This document shows, piece after piece, positions 18,849 through 27,600 of a stretch of 64,000 bases of DNA. A model generated the notes under the pieces. The model worked only from the letters and a program-made list of their open reading frames with translations, made no database searches and was not told the DNA's origin. The translations under genes were made by a program, and so were the position numbers. The stretch spans positions 1 through 64,000 of the forward strand of contig CABHOV010000066.1 of the NCBI GenBank assembly GCA_902168185.1, written 5' to 3'. This DNA is from an uncultured Bacteroides sp. Lineage in GTDB: Bacteria > Bacteroidota > Bacteroidia > Cytophagales > Cyclobacteriaceae. Every line of letters starts with the position of its first letter. Position 1 is the first letter of the stretch.

Positions 18849-19718
18849 ATGAAAATTATTATACATGTATATAAGCAAATACGTGCTTTGTTGGTATATA
18901 GTATAGCGTGCTATATACTTTGTGTTGTTTCGAGTTCTGCTGTGAATGCACAAAGTGTTACAGCACAATTTAATGTGGTGGCATTCTATACGGCAAAGCA
19001 TGATGCCGCACACATTAGCTATGTACACGAGGCGAACCGATGGTTTACCCAGGCTGCTACAAAGTATAATTTTCGATATGACTCCACTAATAACTGGAAC
19101 AACCTGAATGCTGAGTATCTTTCGCATTACCAGGTTGTATTATTTTTAGATACACGTCCGGACTCAACTATACAGCGCGATGCTTTTCGCAAGTATATGG
19201 AACAAGGCGGAGCCTGGATGGGATTTCACTTTGCTGGCTTTGCGCTTACGCCGTCTGCCTATCCACAGAATTGGGACTGGTATCATTCAGACTTCCTCGG
19301 TGCAGGTGAGTATAAAGGAAACACATGGCGACCTACTTCCGCTATACTTCGTGTAGAAGACAGAAAGCATCCGGTAACGAAACGCCTTCCGGTGGCTTTT
19401 AAGTCATCACCAAACGAATGGTATAGTTGGACAAACGACTTGCGGAAAAATCCTGCTATAAAAATATTGTTGTCAATTGATTCCACGAGTTTTCCTTTGG
19501 GCACCGGTCCAAAGCAGCATGAGATCTGGCACAACGGTTACTACCCTGTTGCATGGACTAATACCAAGTATAGAATGATCTATGTAAATATGGGCCACAA
19601 CGACATAGACTACGAAAAGGGGACGAACAAAACATTATCGTTTACATTTGAAAACGATAATCAAAATCAATTCATTATAGATGGATTAATGTGGTTGGCT
19701 GGTAGGAAGAAGAAATAA
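18849..19718 (+). CDS. Secreted ThuA-domain protein
   Basis: A 289-residue protein. ATG at 18849 is chosen over the GTG at 18843, which overlaps the previous stop. It starts with a signal peptide (hydrophobic stretch LLVYSIACYILCVV, cleavage near VNAQ) followed by a ThuA-like flavodoxin/class I amidotransferase-like fold: FNVVAFYTAKHDAAH, YQVVLFLDT, GGAWMGFHFAG and a C-terminal MIYVNMGHND. ThuA proteins are linked to disaccharide (trehalose) or glycoside catabolism, often as secreted proteins in Bacteroidota; a precise reaction is not known. It is coupled to the aldo/keto reductase upstream, consistent with sugar oxidation or reduction. Confidence 0.85.
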   Translation: MKIIIHVYKQIRALLVYSIACYILCVVSSSAVNAQSVTAQFNVVAFYTAKHDAAHISYVHEANRWFTQAATKYNFRYDSTNNWNNLNAEYLSHYQVVLFLDTRPDSTIQRDAFRKYMEQGGAWMGFHFAGFALTPSAYPQNWDWYHSDFLGAGEYKGNTWRPTSAILRVEDRKHPVTKRLPVAFKSSPNEWYSWTNDLRKNPAIKILLSIDSTSFPLGTGPKQHEIWHNGYYPVAWTNTKYRMIYVNMGHNDIDYEKGTNKTLSFTFENDNQNQFIIDGLMWLAGRKKK

Positions 19719-19719
19719 G

Positions 19720-19950
19720 TTAAATCAAATCTTCTCTCTTAAAGCGATTGTGTAATTTTTCGAATGCTCTGGTTGCGTCAAATTCTTCCAATGAAGGTAA
19801 AGGAAGATTATCGGAGAGCTGATCAACTTCTGATTTCAGCGATGGGTTTTCAGCCCAGAGTATATCCAGTTTGGCTAAATCTTGCTGGCTGGTTTCTGCC
19901 TTAAGATACCGCTTAATAAGAGACCATTCCTGCGTGTTCAGTCTTTTCAT
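19720..19950 (-). CDS. Mini anti-sigma-like protein (FecR N-terminal domain only)
   Basis: A 76-residue protein starting at ATG 19950. It reads like the cytoplasmic anti-sigma helical domain found at the N-terminus of FecR proteins: LIKRYLKAETSQQDLAKLDILWAENPSLKSEVDQL, ending FDATRAFEKLHNRF. It stops there: there is no transmembrane helix and no FecR periplasmic domain. It lies 100 bases downstream of the ECF sigma factor on the same strand, the normal position of the cognate anti-sigma factor. Either it is a reduced soluble anti-sigma factor or the remains of a truncated one. The reading frame ends cleanly with a stop two bases before the ThuA gene's end, and no FecR remnant is visible downstream. 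Confidence 0.6.
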   Translation of the reverse strand: MKRLNTQEWSLIKRYLKAETSQQDLAKLDILWAENPSLKSEVDQLSDNLPLPSLEEFDATRAFEKLHNRFKREDLI

Positions 19951-20050
19951 TTAAATACTGTATACTAATGAAAAGACGAATTTATGATCATATTACCCTG
20001 AATAAAAAATGAATGAATTTTTATTCAGGGCATTTTACTGCAAAGTATAC

Positions 20051-20659
20051 TTAAGCTGCACGCAGAGAACCGCGAAGATGCTTCAGTGCCCGGCTCATCT
20101 GTGTTTCTACGGTTTTGATGCTGATATTAAGCTTAGTGGCAATTTCTTTATACTTGAACCCATGGTCACGGCTCAGTTCGAAGATCAGGCGGCATTGTCT
20201 GGGTAAACTGGCAACTGATTTTTCTACGCGTGAATTAAACTCCTGCTGGATCAGCAGCTCCTGACTGTCAATGTTTTCAGCGGCCAGCTGAGTGATCTCA
20301 TCAAGGTCGCACCAGATCGTTTTCTTTATTTTACGCAGATGATCAAAGGCGCGATTACGCACTGCAGTATATAGATACGCTTTGGGCGATGTCATGGTAA
20401 TCTGCTCGCGGTTTTTCCATATAGTATAGAACACATCGCTCACAAGTTCTTCAGCCACTTCTTTTACATGTACAAACTTGACACAGAAAACACACAGATG
20501 CGGGTACATATCTGTGAACAATTTCTGGAAGGCAGCATAGTCGTTGTTCTGAAGGATCCGGTCCATAAGGAGGTTTATGTCTGAAGCATCCTTTGATGTT
20601 CCCGGGAATTTTGAGACGCTTTCTGAATAAATAGTTGTAACTGGTATAGGCTTATTCAT
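20051..20659 (-). CDS. ECF RNA polymerase sigma factor
   Basis: A 202-residue protein from ATG 20659; a TTG eleven codons further upstream is less likely. Region 2 (about 30-100) is seen in LFTDMYPHLCVFCVKFV, the ELVSDVFYTIWKNR region and SPKAYLYTAVRNRAFDHLRK. Region 4 (about 140-195) shows LPRQCRLIFELSRDHGFKYKEIA and the HTH KLNISIKTVETQMSRALKHL. This is the Bacteroidota SigW/FecI-like ECF type that usually controls TonB/SusC-type uptake genes through a FecR anti-sigma factor. Here no TonB receptor follows; only the mini FecR-like fragment does. It is divergent from the LacI regulator. Confidence 0.93.
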   Translation of the reverse strand: MNKPIPVTTIYSESVSKFPGTSKDASDINLLMDRILQNNDYAAFQKLFTDMYPHLCVFCVKFVHVKEVAEELVSDVFYTIWKNREQITMTSPKAYLYTAVRNRAFDHLRKIKKTIWCDLDEITQLAAENIDSQELLIQQEFNSRVEKSVASLPRQCRLIFELSRDHGFKYKEIATKLNISIKTVETQMSRALKHLRGSLRAA

Positions 20660-20749
20660 ATTACGAAATCGATTGATTGATCTAATTTTCAACTTTTTTT
20701 CAAGTATTCCTGCTATTGTTGAAACATTTTTTATAAAATTTTTCCGAGA

Positions 20750-20765
20750 CCGTTCCCGGGAACGG
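20750..20765. promoter_or_regulatory. Perfect 16-bp palindrome, probable LacI-family operator
   Basis: CCGTTCCCGGGAACGG is its own reverse complement, with the central CpG typical of LacI-family operators, and an extra GGGAAC half-site abuts it on the right (20764-20769). It lies 46 bases before the LacI regulator ATG and about 10 bases upstream of TATTTTTA (20776-20783), a 7-of-8 match to the -7 consensus TAnnTTTG. A bound repressor would cover the -33 region, suggesting autoregulation and possibly control of the divergent sigma factor. Confidence 0.6.
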
Positions 20766-20811
20766 GAACAAATGCTATTTTTATGAGATCCTGATTTCCA
20801 CCTGAAGCCCT

Positions 20812-21828
20812 ATGCAGAAGAAAGTCATTACTATTAAAGACATCGCCCGTATGTTGGGCATTTCTAAATCAACCGTATCACGTGCACTGGCCGGCCGCTC
20901 CGATATTCATCCCGAGACAAAACGAAAGATTCTTGATCTAGCCAGTCAGTTGCAATATGAACCCAACACGCTTGCTATAAATCTGAAGCAACAAAAAACC
21001 AATACTATAGGAGTAATCGTGCCGGAGACTATAAATCGTTTTTTTGCACGTGCCATTGGTGGCATACAAAAGCAAGCAGACATGGCGGGTATGAACGTAA
21101 TGATTTGTCAGTCGAATGAATCATATATAGCAGAGAAGAAGAATCTTCATTCACTGGTCTCCAGCAGAGTAGATGGCATCATTGTGTCGATCTCAACAGA
21201 AACTGATCGATCTGATCACTTCGTGTCCTTAACCGAAAAAGGCATACCGCTTGTATTCTTCGACCGGGTATTTGAAGATATAGTAGCATCGCAGGTGGTT
21301 ACAAATAATTACGAGATTGCCATGGAAGGTACAGAGCATCTGATTAAGCAAGGTTGTAAACGCATTGCTTTTGTCACAGGACCGGAGCATTTATTTAACA
21401 GTCGAAGTCGCTTGAGCGGATATCTGGATGCACTCCGTAAACATAATGTACAAGTGAAGGATTCATATATAGTACATTCCCATTACCGTAGCGATAAAGT
21501 GGAAGAGTATACGCGCTACCTTCTCAATTTACCGCAACGGCCAGATGCTATCTTTGCGATCAACGACTATGCAGCCCTTGAAATGATTCACATCATGAAG
21601 AAGAGCGGACTTCGTATTCCTCAAGATGTAGCGGTGCTTGGTTTTAACAATGAGAATCTCTGTCGCTTTGTGGAGCCTTCACTGAGCAGCATCGATCATC
21701 CGGCACATGATATCGGCGCAAGCGCTGCAGAGATCCTCATCAATCACATCCGCCACCAGGATCTGAAACCTGAAAAACGTGTTATAAAAAGCAATCTTAT
21801 CATTCGCGAATCAACGGAAGTGAAGTAG
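20812..21828 (+). CDS. LacI/GalR-family transcriptional regulator
   Basis: A 338-residue regulator: N-terminal HTH with hinge (residues 6-60; ITIKDIARMLGISKSTVSRALAGR, then the hinge around YEPNTLAINLKQ) and a periplasmic-binding-protein-like ligand domain beginning TIGVIVPE and containing KRIAFVTGP and AIFAINDYAAL. It is complete. It probably controls carbohydrate genes; the neighbouring candidates are the UMF1-type transporter immediately downstream and the palindrome in its own promoter. The inducer is unknown. Confidence 0.93.
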   Translation: MQKKVITIKDIARMLGISKSTVSRALAGRSDIHPETKRKILDLASQLQYEPNTLAINLKQQKTNTIGVIVPETINRFFARAIGGIQKQADMAGMNVMICQSNESYIAEKKNLHSLVSSRVDGIIVSISTETDRSDHFVSLTEKGIPLVFFDRVFEDIVASQVVTNNYEIAMEGTEHLIKQGCKRIAFVTGPEHLFNSRSRLSGYLDALRKHNVQVKDSYIVHSHYRSDKVEEYTRYLLNLPQRPDAIFAINDYAALEMIHIMKKSGLRIPQDVAVLGFNNENLCRFVEPSLSSIDHPAHDIGASAAEILINHIRHQDLKPEKRVIKSNLIIRESTEVK

Positions 21829-21955
21829 AAATGTATGGCTCATATGTAAACCCTGCAGCAGCGCAATAAGTCGCCCTTGTTTAAATAGGCGATGCCTGTT
21901 GAAGGGTTTTGTTTTGAGAATTGAATTCATAATCTTGTATAATCAAAAGTCTATT

Positions 21956-23275
21956 ATGAACGGAATAAGCGTTGCAGCGCAATTGAACAATCCGAAGACT
22001 GTGCGCGCATGGTATATGTATGACTGGGCGAACTCGGTTTATTCTCTCGTAATTACCACGGCTATTTTTCCAATTTACTATAAAGCGATTGCAGTAACCA
22101 ACGGTACCGATATGGTACAGTTCATGGGCTTCACCATTCAGAACTCTGTGCTATATTCTTACGCGTTGTCTTTTTCTTTTCTGATAGTCGCAGCTATACT
22201 TCCGCTACTTTCAGGCGCAGCTGATTATACAGGCAACAAAAAGATGTTCATGAAATTTTTTGTGTGGTTGGGAAGTTTGTCCTGCATGGGCCTATATCTC
22301 TTTGATGATATTAACACACTTGAGTGGGGAATTACATGCTCTATTCTCGCAAGTATAGGTTACTCGGGAAGCCTCGTGTTTTATAATGCTTTCCTGCCCG
22401 AGATTGTAAGTCATGACAAGTATGATGTTACCAGTGCAAAGGGATTTTCCATGGGCTACTATGGCAGTGTTATACTCATGGTAATCTGTTCGGTGATCAT
22501 CATGAATCATAAGCTCTTCTATTTTTCAACGGAAGGTGAAGCAACACGATTTTCTTTTCTGTTAGTAGGAGTATGGTGGATTGGTTTTTCGATGATTCCA
22601 TTCGCGATCCTTCCGGATAATCCGTACGCAAGAAAAGCCGTGGGCAATATCTGGACAAAAGGATATGAGGAAATAAGAATGGTGTGGAGGAGTCTTCATA
22701 CACTTCCAAACCTGAAGCGATACCTTGCTGCTTTCTTTTTTTATAACATGGGTGTGCAGTCGGTAATGTACCTGGCAACGCTTTTTGGTACCGATGTATT
22801 ACACTTGAAAACTGACAGCCTGATTATGACCGTGGTGATTATCCAACTGGTTGGATCTATAGGGGCCTGGTTGTTTGCAAAAGTATCGCAGTCAAAAGGG
22901 AATCTATACTCCTTGATGATCATGATCGTCATCTGGGTTGGCGTATGCATAGGTGCTTACTATGTAGCTACAGAATATCAGTTTTACGGATTGGCATTTG
23001 TAGTCGGCATGGTAATGGGAGGGATTCAATCCTTATCGCGCGCCACGTATTCAAAACTAATTCCACACGATACAGTGGATCACACTTCTTACTTCAGCTT
23101 TTACGATGTAACCTATAACTTGTCGATCGTGTTGGGCACATTCTCGTATGGCTTCATCGATCACATAACAGGGAGCATGCGCTATAGCGCACTCACCCTG
23201 GGATTATACTTTATTATAGGGATGCTCATTCTTTTCAGTGTTAATCGCGAGGCCATCCGAAAAGATATAGCTTGA
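21956..23275 (+). CDS. MFS transporter, UMF1/Atg22-like
   Basis: A 439-residue integral membrane protein with about 12 helices. ATG at 21956 is preferred; a TTG 19 codons upstream would add a non-conserved tail. The N-terminal WYMYDWANSVYSLVITTAIFP is the signature of the UMF1 family (vacuolar Atg22-like MFS effluxers found throughout Bacteroidota). A long polar loop lies mid-protein (PDNPYARKAVGNIWTKGYEEIR). Substrates in bacteria are not established; amino acid or nucleoside export has been suggested for the eukaryotic relatives. Its position 127 bases after the LacI gene suggests possible co-regulation. Confidence 0.88.
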   Translation: MNGISVAAQLNNPKTVRAWYMYDWANSVYSLVITTAIFPIYYKAIAVTNGTDMVQFMGFTIQNSVLYSYALSFSFLIVAAILPLLSGAADYTGNKKMFMKFFVWLGSLSCMGLYLFDDINTLEWGITCSILASIGYSGSLVFYNAFLPEIVSHDKYDVTSAKGFSMGYYGSVILMVICSVIIMNHKLFYFSTEGEATRFSFLLVGVWWIGFSMIPFAILPDNPYARKAVGNIWTKGYEEIRMVWRSLHTLPNLKRYLAAFFFYNMGVQSVMYLATLFGTDVLHLKTDSLIMTVVIIQLVGSIGAWLFAKVSQSKGNLYSLMIMIVIWVGVCIGAYYVATEYQFYGLAFVVGMVMGGIQSLSRATYSKLIPHDTVDHTSYFSFYDVTYNLSIVLGTFSYGFIDHITGSMRYSALTLGLYFIIGMLILFSVNREAIRKDIA

Positions 23276-23283
23276 GCAGGCGA

Positions 23284-24054
23284 TTAATATTGAAGATGCT
23301 TTACCGTAACACCGTTGTTGATCAACTGGCGTAATGAATCGATTCCAATTCTCAAATGAAGTTCGACATACTTTTGCGTAACAGTAAGGTCACTCACTTC
23401 TGTCTTTACGCCTTCAGGTACCATCGGCTGATCCGATACCAGTAACAAAGCTCCGGTCGGAATTTTATTATAGAACGCTGTAGAGAAGATGGTAGCCGTT
23501 TCCATATCTATAGCCTGTGCACGGATCTTGCGAAGATATTCTTTAAACTCTTCATCCCATTCCCAAACTCGGCGGTTCGTAGTATATACTGTGCCTGTCC
23601 AATAATCTTGTTTGTAATCACGTATTGTAGTGGAGATTGCTTTTTGTAAGGCAAATGAAGGCAAGGCAGGAACCTCAGCAGGGAAGTAGTCGTTCGATGT
23701 TCCTTCACCGCGTATAGCGGCAATCGGTAAGATTAAGTCACCGATATCATTTTTCTTTTTCAAACCTCCACATTTTCCGAGGAAGAGTGCTGCCTTGGGC
23801 TGGATCGCACTGAGGCAATCCATAATGGTTGCTGCATTCGGACTGCCCATACCAAAATTGATAATGGTGATACCTTCTGCTGTAGCACTTCGCATCGCGC
23901 GATCGAGTCCTGTAATGGGTGTGTTATGCCATTCGGCAAACATCTTCACGTAATTATCAAAGTTGGTCAGCAGTATATATTCTCCAAACTTGTCGAGCGG
24001 CTGGCCTGTGTAGCGTGGAAGCCAGTTTTCTACTATTTCTTTCTTTGTTTTCAT
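23284..24054 (-). CDS. amn: AMP nucleosidase (short Bacteroidota type)
   Basis: A 256-residue phosphorylase-superfamily protein. Seen: TIINFGMGSPNAATIMDCL, AALFLGKCGGLKKKNDIGDLILP, the EGTSNDYFP segment and AIDMETATIFSTAF (the purine-binding Met-Glu-x-Ala/Asp region). It hydrolyses AMP to adenine and ribose 5-phosphate. It lacks the extra N-terminal domain of the E. coli enzyme (about 480 residues) but has the length usual in this phylum. It is convergent with the transporter gene (8 bases apart) and divergent from the HsdR_N protein. Confidence 0.9.
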   Translation of the reverse strand: MKTKKEIVENWLPRYTGQPLDKFGEYILLTNFDNYVKMFAEWHNTPITGLDRAMRSATAEGITIINFGMGSPNAATIMDCLSAIQPKAALFLGKCGGLKKKNDIGDLILPIAAIRGEGTSNDYFPAEVPALPSFALQKAISTTIRDYKQDYWTGTVYTTNRRVWEWDEEFKEYLRKIRAQAIDMETATIFSTAFYNKIPTGALLLVSDQPMVPEGVKTEVSDLTVTQKYVELHLRIGIDSLRQLINNGVTVKHLQY

Positions 24055-24195
24055 ACTTCTAAAAATACCAAATCATTGGCGATTGGTCATGATGAGCGGT
24101 TTAATTTTGAATTGTTATTTTGTGATCGCAATGGTTGTGTTCACAATTCACGTTGCCTTATAAAAGATTTTAGTTAAAAATAGTTTCTTTGCCGT

Positions 24196-24639
24196 ATGGT
24201 TCAACTCAATCTTCCGGCCTTTGATCATCAGCTGAAGCAAGCCGATGGTAAACGTTGGATCTTTGATATTCTTCGCAGGAAATACCTTGTGCTTACACCC
24301 GAAGAATGGGTTCGGCAACACTTCGTTCATTATATAATAAACGAATTGCAGTATCCGAAAGCATTGATTAAAGTGGAGGGTGGACTTTCTTACAATAAAC
24401 TTTCAAAGCGATCTGATATTGTCGTATTCAATCGAGATGGTAAACCCTGGATGGTGATTGAATGCAAAGCTCCGGATATACCTATAAACGATAGCACGGT
24501 TCAACAGGCATCGGTATACAATGCTACACTTCGCGCAAGTTTCCTGGTGGTAACAAACGGCATGCGTCATTTTCTCTTTCGTACCGATTGGGATAGTAAC
24601 ACCACCCGCGTACTGGACGCTATGCCTGAATATATATAA
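24196..24639 (+). CDS. Stand-alone HsdR N-terminal (HSDR_N_2) nuclease-fold protein
   Basis: A 147-residue protein matching the PD-(D/E)xK-like N-terminal domain of type I restriction R subunits: QHFVHYIINELQYPKALIKVEGGL, then the catalytic pattern Asp in RSDIVVF and Glu-Cys-Lys in MVIECKAP, then QASVYNATLRASFLVVTNG. No helicase, HsdM or HsdS gene is present, so this is not a restriction system. The solitary form recurs in Bacteroidota and its function is unknown; the intact D...ExK residues suggest it could still bind or cut DNA. A strong terminator follows directly. Confidence 0.85.
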   Translation: MVQLNLPAFDHQLKQADGKRWIFDILRRKYLVLTPEEWVRQHFVHYIINELQYPKALIKVEGGLSYNKLSKRSDIVVFNRDGKPWMVIECKAPDIPINDSTVQQASVYNATLRASFLVVTNGMRHFLFRTDWDSNTTRVLDAMPEYI

Positions 24640-24641
24640 AT

Positions 24642-24672
24642 AAAAAAAGGCTGTGTTCAACAGCCTTTTTAA
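24642..24672. terminator. Bidirectional intrinsic terminator
   Basis: Stem AAAAAGGCTG (24644-24653) pairs with CAGCCTTTTT (24661-24670) around loop TGTTCAA. A- and T-tracts on the two sides let it serve both the HsdR_N gene (plus) and the giant T9SS protein gene (minus). Confidence 0.92.
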
Positions 24673-24689
24673 TTATAGAGAAATGCTTT

Positions 24690-27600
24690 TTACTGCTTGT
24701 TAGCGACAATGATTTTTTTGCGGACTACTTCTCCTTTTGCAGATTTTAACTGAAGGATATATATACCGCCTGCAAATTCTGAAGTGCTGATGACTTTCGT
24801 ATTCTCGCCATTTTTAAATTGGCTGGTATATACTTCGCGTCCGAAGCCGTCAAGCAAACTCACCGGCAACGCTTGGCTGGCTGGTTGTGGCAATTGAATA
24901 TTTAGTAGTCCCTGTGTTGGGTTCGGATAAACATTTATTTCTGCCGCATATCCATGCTCTATACCGGTTACGAGATCAGGTTCAACAGTAGCATCCAATA
25001 TTTTCGCCTGGTATACATTTTTATTTCCGCCTTCAATGCTCTGTAAAAATACCACGATAGCACCGTTTCCACTGGTAATCAGATTCCTGTTATTCCAGAC
25101 TACTTCAGGGAGAGCGATGGTACTCAGTGGAGCAATGTCTTCGGTGAGTTTTATACCGGCTGCTGTTGGAAGCATTTCCTTGGCAACAAAACTCAATTCT
25201 GTATCACCGTTACTTCCTAGCATGGAAGCTTCCGTGATGGACTTTTCAACAATAGCTGTAAATAGATTTATACCGGCTGTTGGAATCGTCTGGTTGGTAG
25301 CATTCGTGATGCTGGTCTGGATCCTTACAAGTTCACCATCCTTCACCAGCGTGGTGTTGATACGAACAGCAGAAGGGGTTAGTACGCGATCATTATATAG
25401 CTGTGTAAGACCTGTGACATTATTTACTACGGATCCATCTAAACTAAACATCGCTGTGTTTGTGATTCCATAGAACGCGGTTCTTGAATTGTTGATCTCT
25501 ACGTTCGCCTTGTTAAGTGGATCTTCGCCCGGGAACGCTGTATGGAATTGTATCTTCGCTACCTCCGTTGAGTTACTGGAGAATGCACTGAAGGCATCGT
25601 TGTGCAGTTTTGTATTCGCTGCAGCAGATGTGTTGGTAAAGCTCTCTACCAATACGGTTCTGGTTCTTTCGCCAATGAAAACATTATCAAATGCAAACCC
25701 TTCTCTACGCGGTATATTACTTGCAAACGCAACTCTGAAAACTACATTAGGCTTGCCAATCAGGTTATCCAACTTGAAGATTGCTCTGCGCCATCCACCA
25801 TATATACCAGTCCAGCCTAAGTCGTTGGCAGATTGATTACCAGGACTACTGGATATACCACTTTCATCATACCAGTTAGCACCCTGTCCGATTTGTCCAA
25901 TGACAGTCCAGTTTGCATCGTTCTCTATATTTCCGTTTTCGTTATACTGAAGTACGGCACCATCATTTCCGGAAGGTGTATCAGACCAGATGTCGAGGGA
26001 GATGATAGGCTTTTGAGCTTGTGTAAAATCATAGCACTGACTAAGCACCCACGATTGTTCATTGCTATTACTGTTCCCTGTGAGGTTGGTGTCCCATGCA
26101 TTTCCAGCGCCACCTGCAGAAGCGTCTTTGTTTATAACAGCTCCCGAAGGTTTGCCATAGGCCCATGATGATTTTGTACCACCAGCAATCCAACCGTCCG
26201 TACCGGCATCAAAATCTTGTGAGTAAGAATTTGTCTCTGTGATCGCAGGATATGCAGGAACGATGAACACTGGTTTTTGCACAGTATCCTTACAGTTGGC
26301 AATAGTCGTTACAATGAGTTGTACTGAATCAACACCAACTGATGTATAGTTTACAGTAGGATTTTTTCCTACTCCTGAAGTACCGATGGTTAATTGATTT
26401 GCTTTTGTAAAGTTCCAGGTATAAGACTGAATATTCGCATCTGCAATGTTGGATGTATTGGCAAAGAAAGAAGTATTGGAACCTGTTACTGCATCGTAGC
26501 AAACCTTCTCCCATGTAAATGTAGAGTTGGGATTCGGGTTAATAGTAACTGGAATTGGTGCCGGTGTAACAACGCAACCATCCGAAGTAGTCATGGTATA
26601 TTGTATCAGGAAGTTTCCAAGACCACCGAAAATATGGTTCGGACTAAAATATGTACCCGTTGTTTTTCCGAGGTTTGTTCCTGCAGGTACACTTCCATCA
26701 CCAGCCACCAGAGATGTTCCATCTCCAAAGGTCCAGCCTGTACTCGCAATGGTAGACGTTGATGAACCAGGAACCATCGTTGAGTTGTTGGTAATGCTTA
26801 CCGGGAATCCGTTACAGGCGGTTCCTATACTTATAGAGGGATTGATAGTAGGAAGTATAGTAATTGCCAAGTCCTGAGTATTAGAACAAGTTGTCGATGG
26901 GTTTTGATATACCAGGTGTAAATTATAACCACCGGGTGAAAGCAAAGAAGGATTTAATTGAACCGTACCTGCGCCAGGATTAGGCACCAACGCTGAGCCT
27001 ATACCTCCGGAACCAGACCATGATCCATTAGGAGCTGTAAGACCTTGATCTCTTGCTTCGAATGTAACAAAGCCTCCTGTAACACAAATTCTGTTTACAT
27101 CCGGTATAGATGCAATGATATCAAGACCAGGCAGAGGTTTTACAGTAATGCTAATTTTTGTGCGTGCACCTTCACAACTGTTTACAGTTTGTGTGGCTGT
27201 AAAGCTATAGGTCGCAGCTACTGTATTATTAATTCCGAGGTTAGCAGCGGAAGGATTACTTCCCGAATATATAAGGACATCTGCAGCATTATACCATTTC
27301 ACATTTGATCCAGTCACAACCAAGTCACTGTTTGGTATAGCTTGATTAACGCAATACTCGCGACTGAAATCTGATACTGGTGCACCTGGACTTGCATTTA
27401 CCGTTACAGCCAGTGAAAGTGGTGCTTGTGTACTCTCGCATCCGTTGATCGTTCGGGTTACATAAAAATTAGATGTTCCGGCAATCAAATTACTTACAGG
27501 GGGAAGGAATGAATTTCCTATACCCACCTGGTTGGTAGGAGGATTGTTAGAATACCAGCTATAGGTTGTTCCAGGGATAGCAGACGCAGTAAAGGAACTT

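Noticed and set aside
18801-19127. 108-residue minus-strand frame overlapping the ThuA start
   Set aside because: It lies opposite conserved aldo/keto reductase and ThuA codons.
24196-24639. Type I restriction system
   Set aside because: Only the R-subunit N-terminal domain exists; no helicase, HsdM or HsdS.
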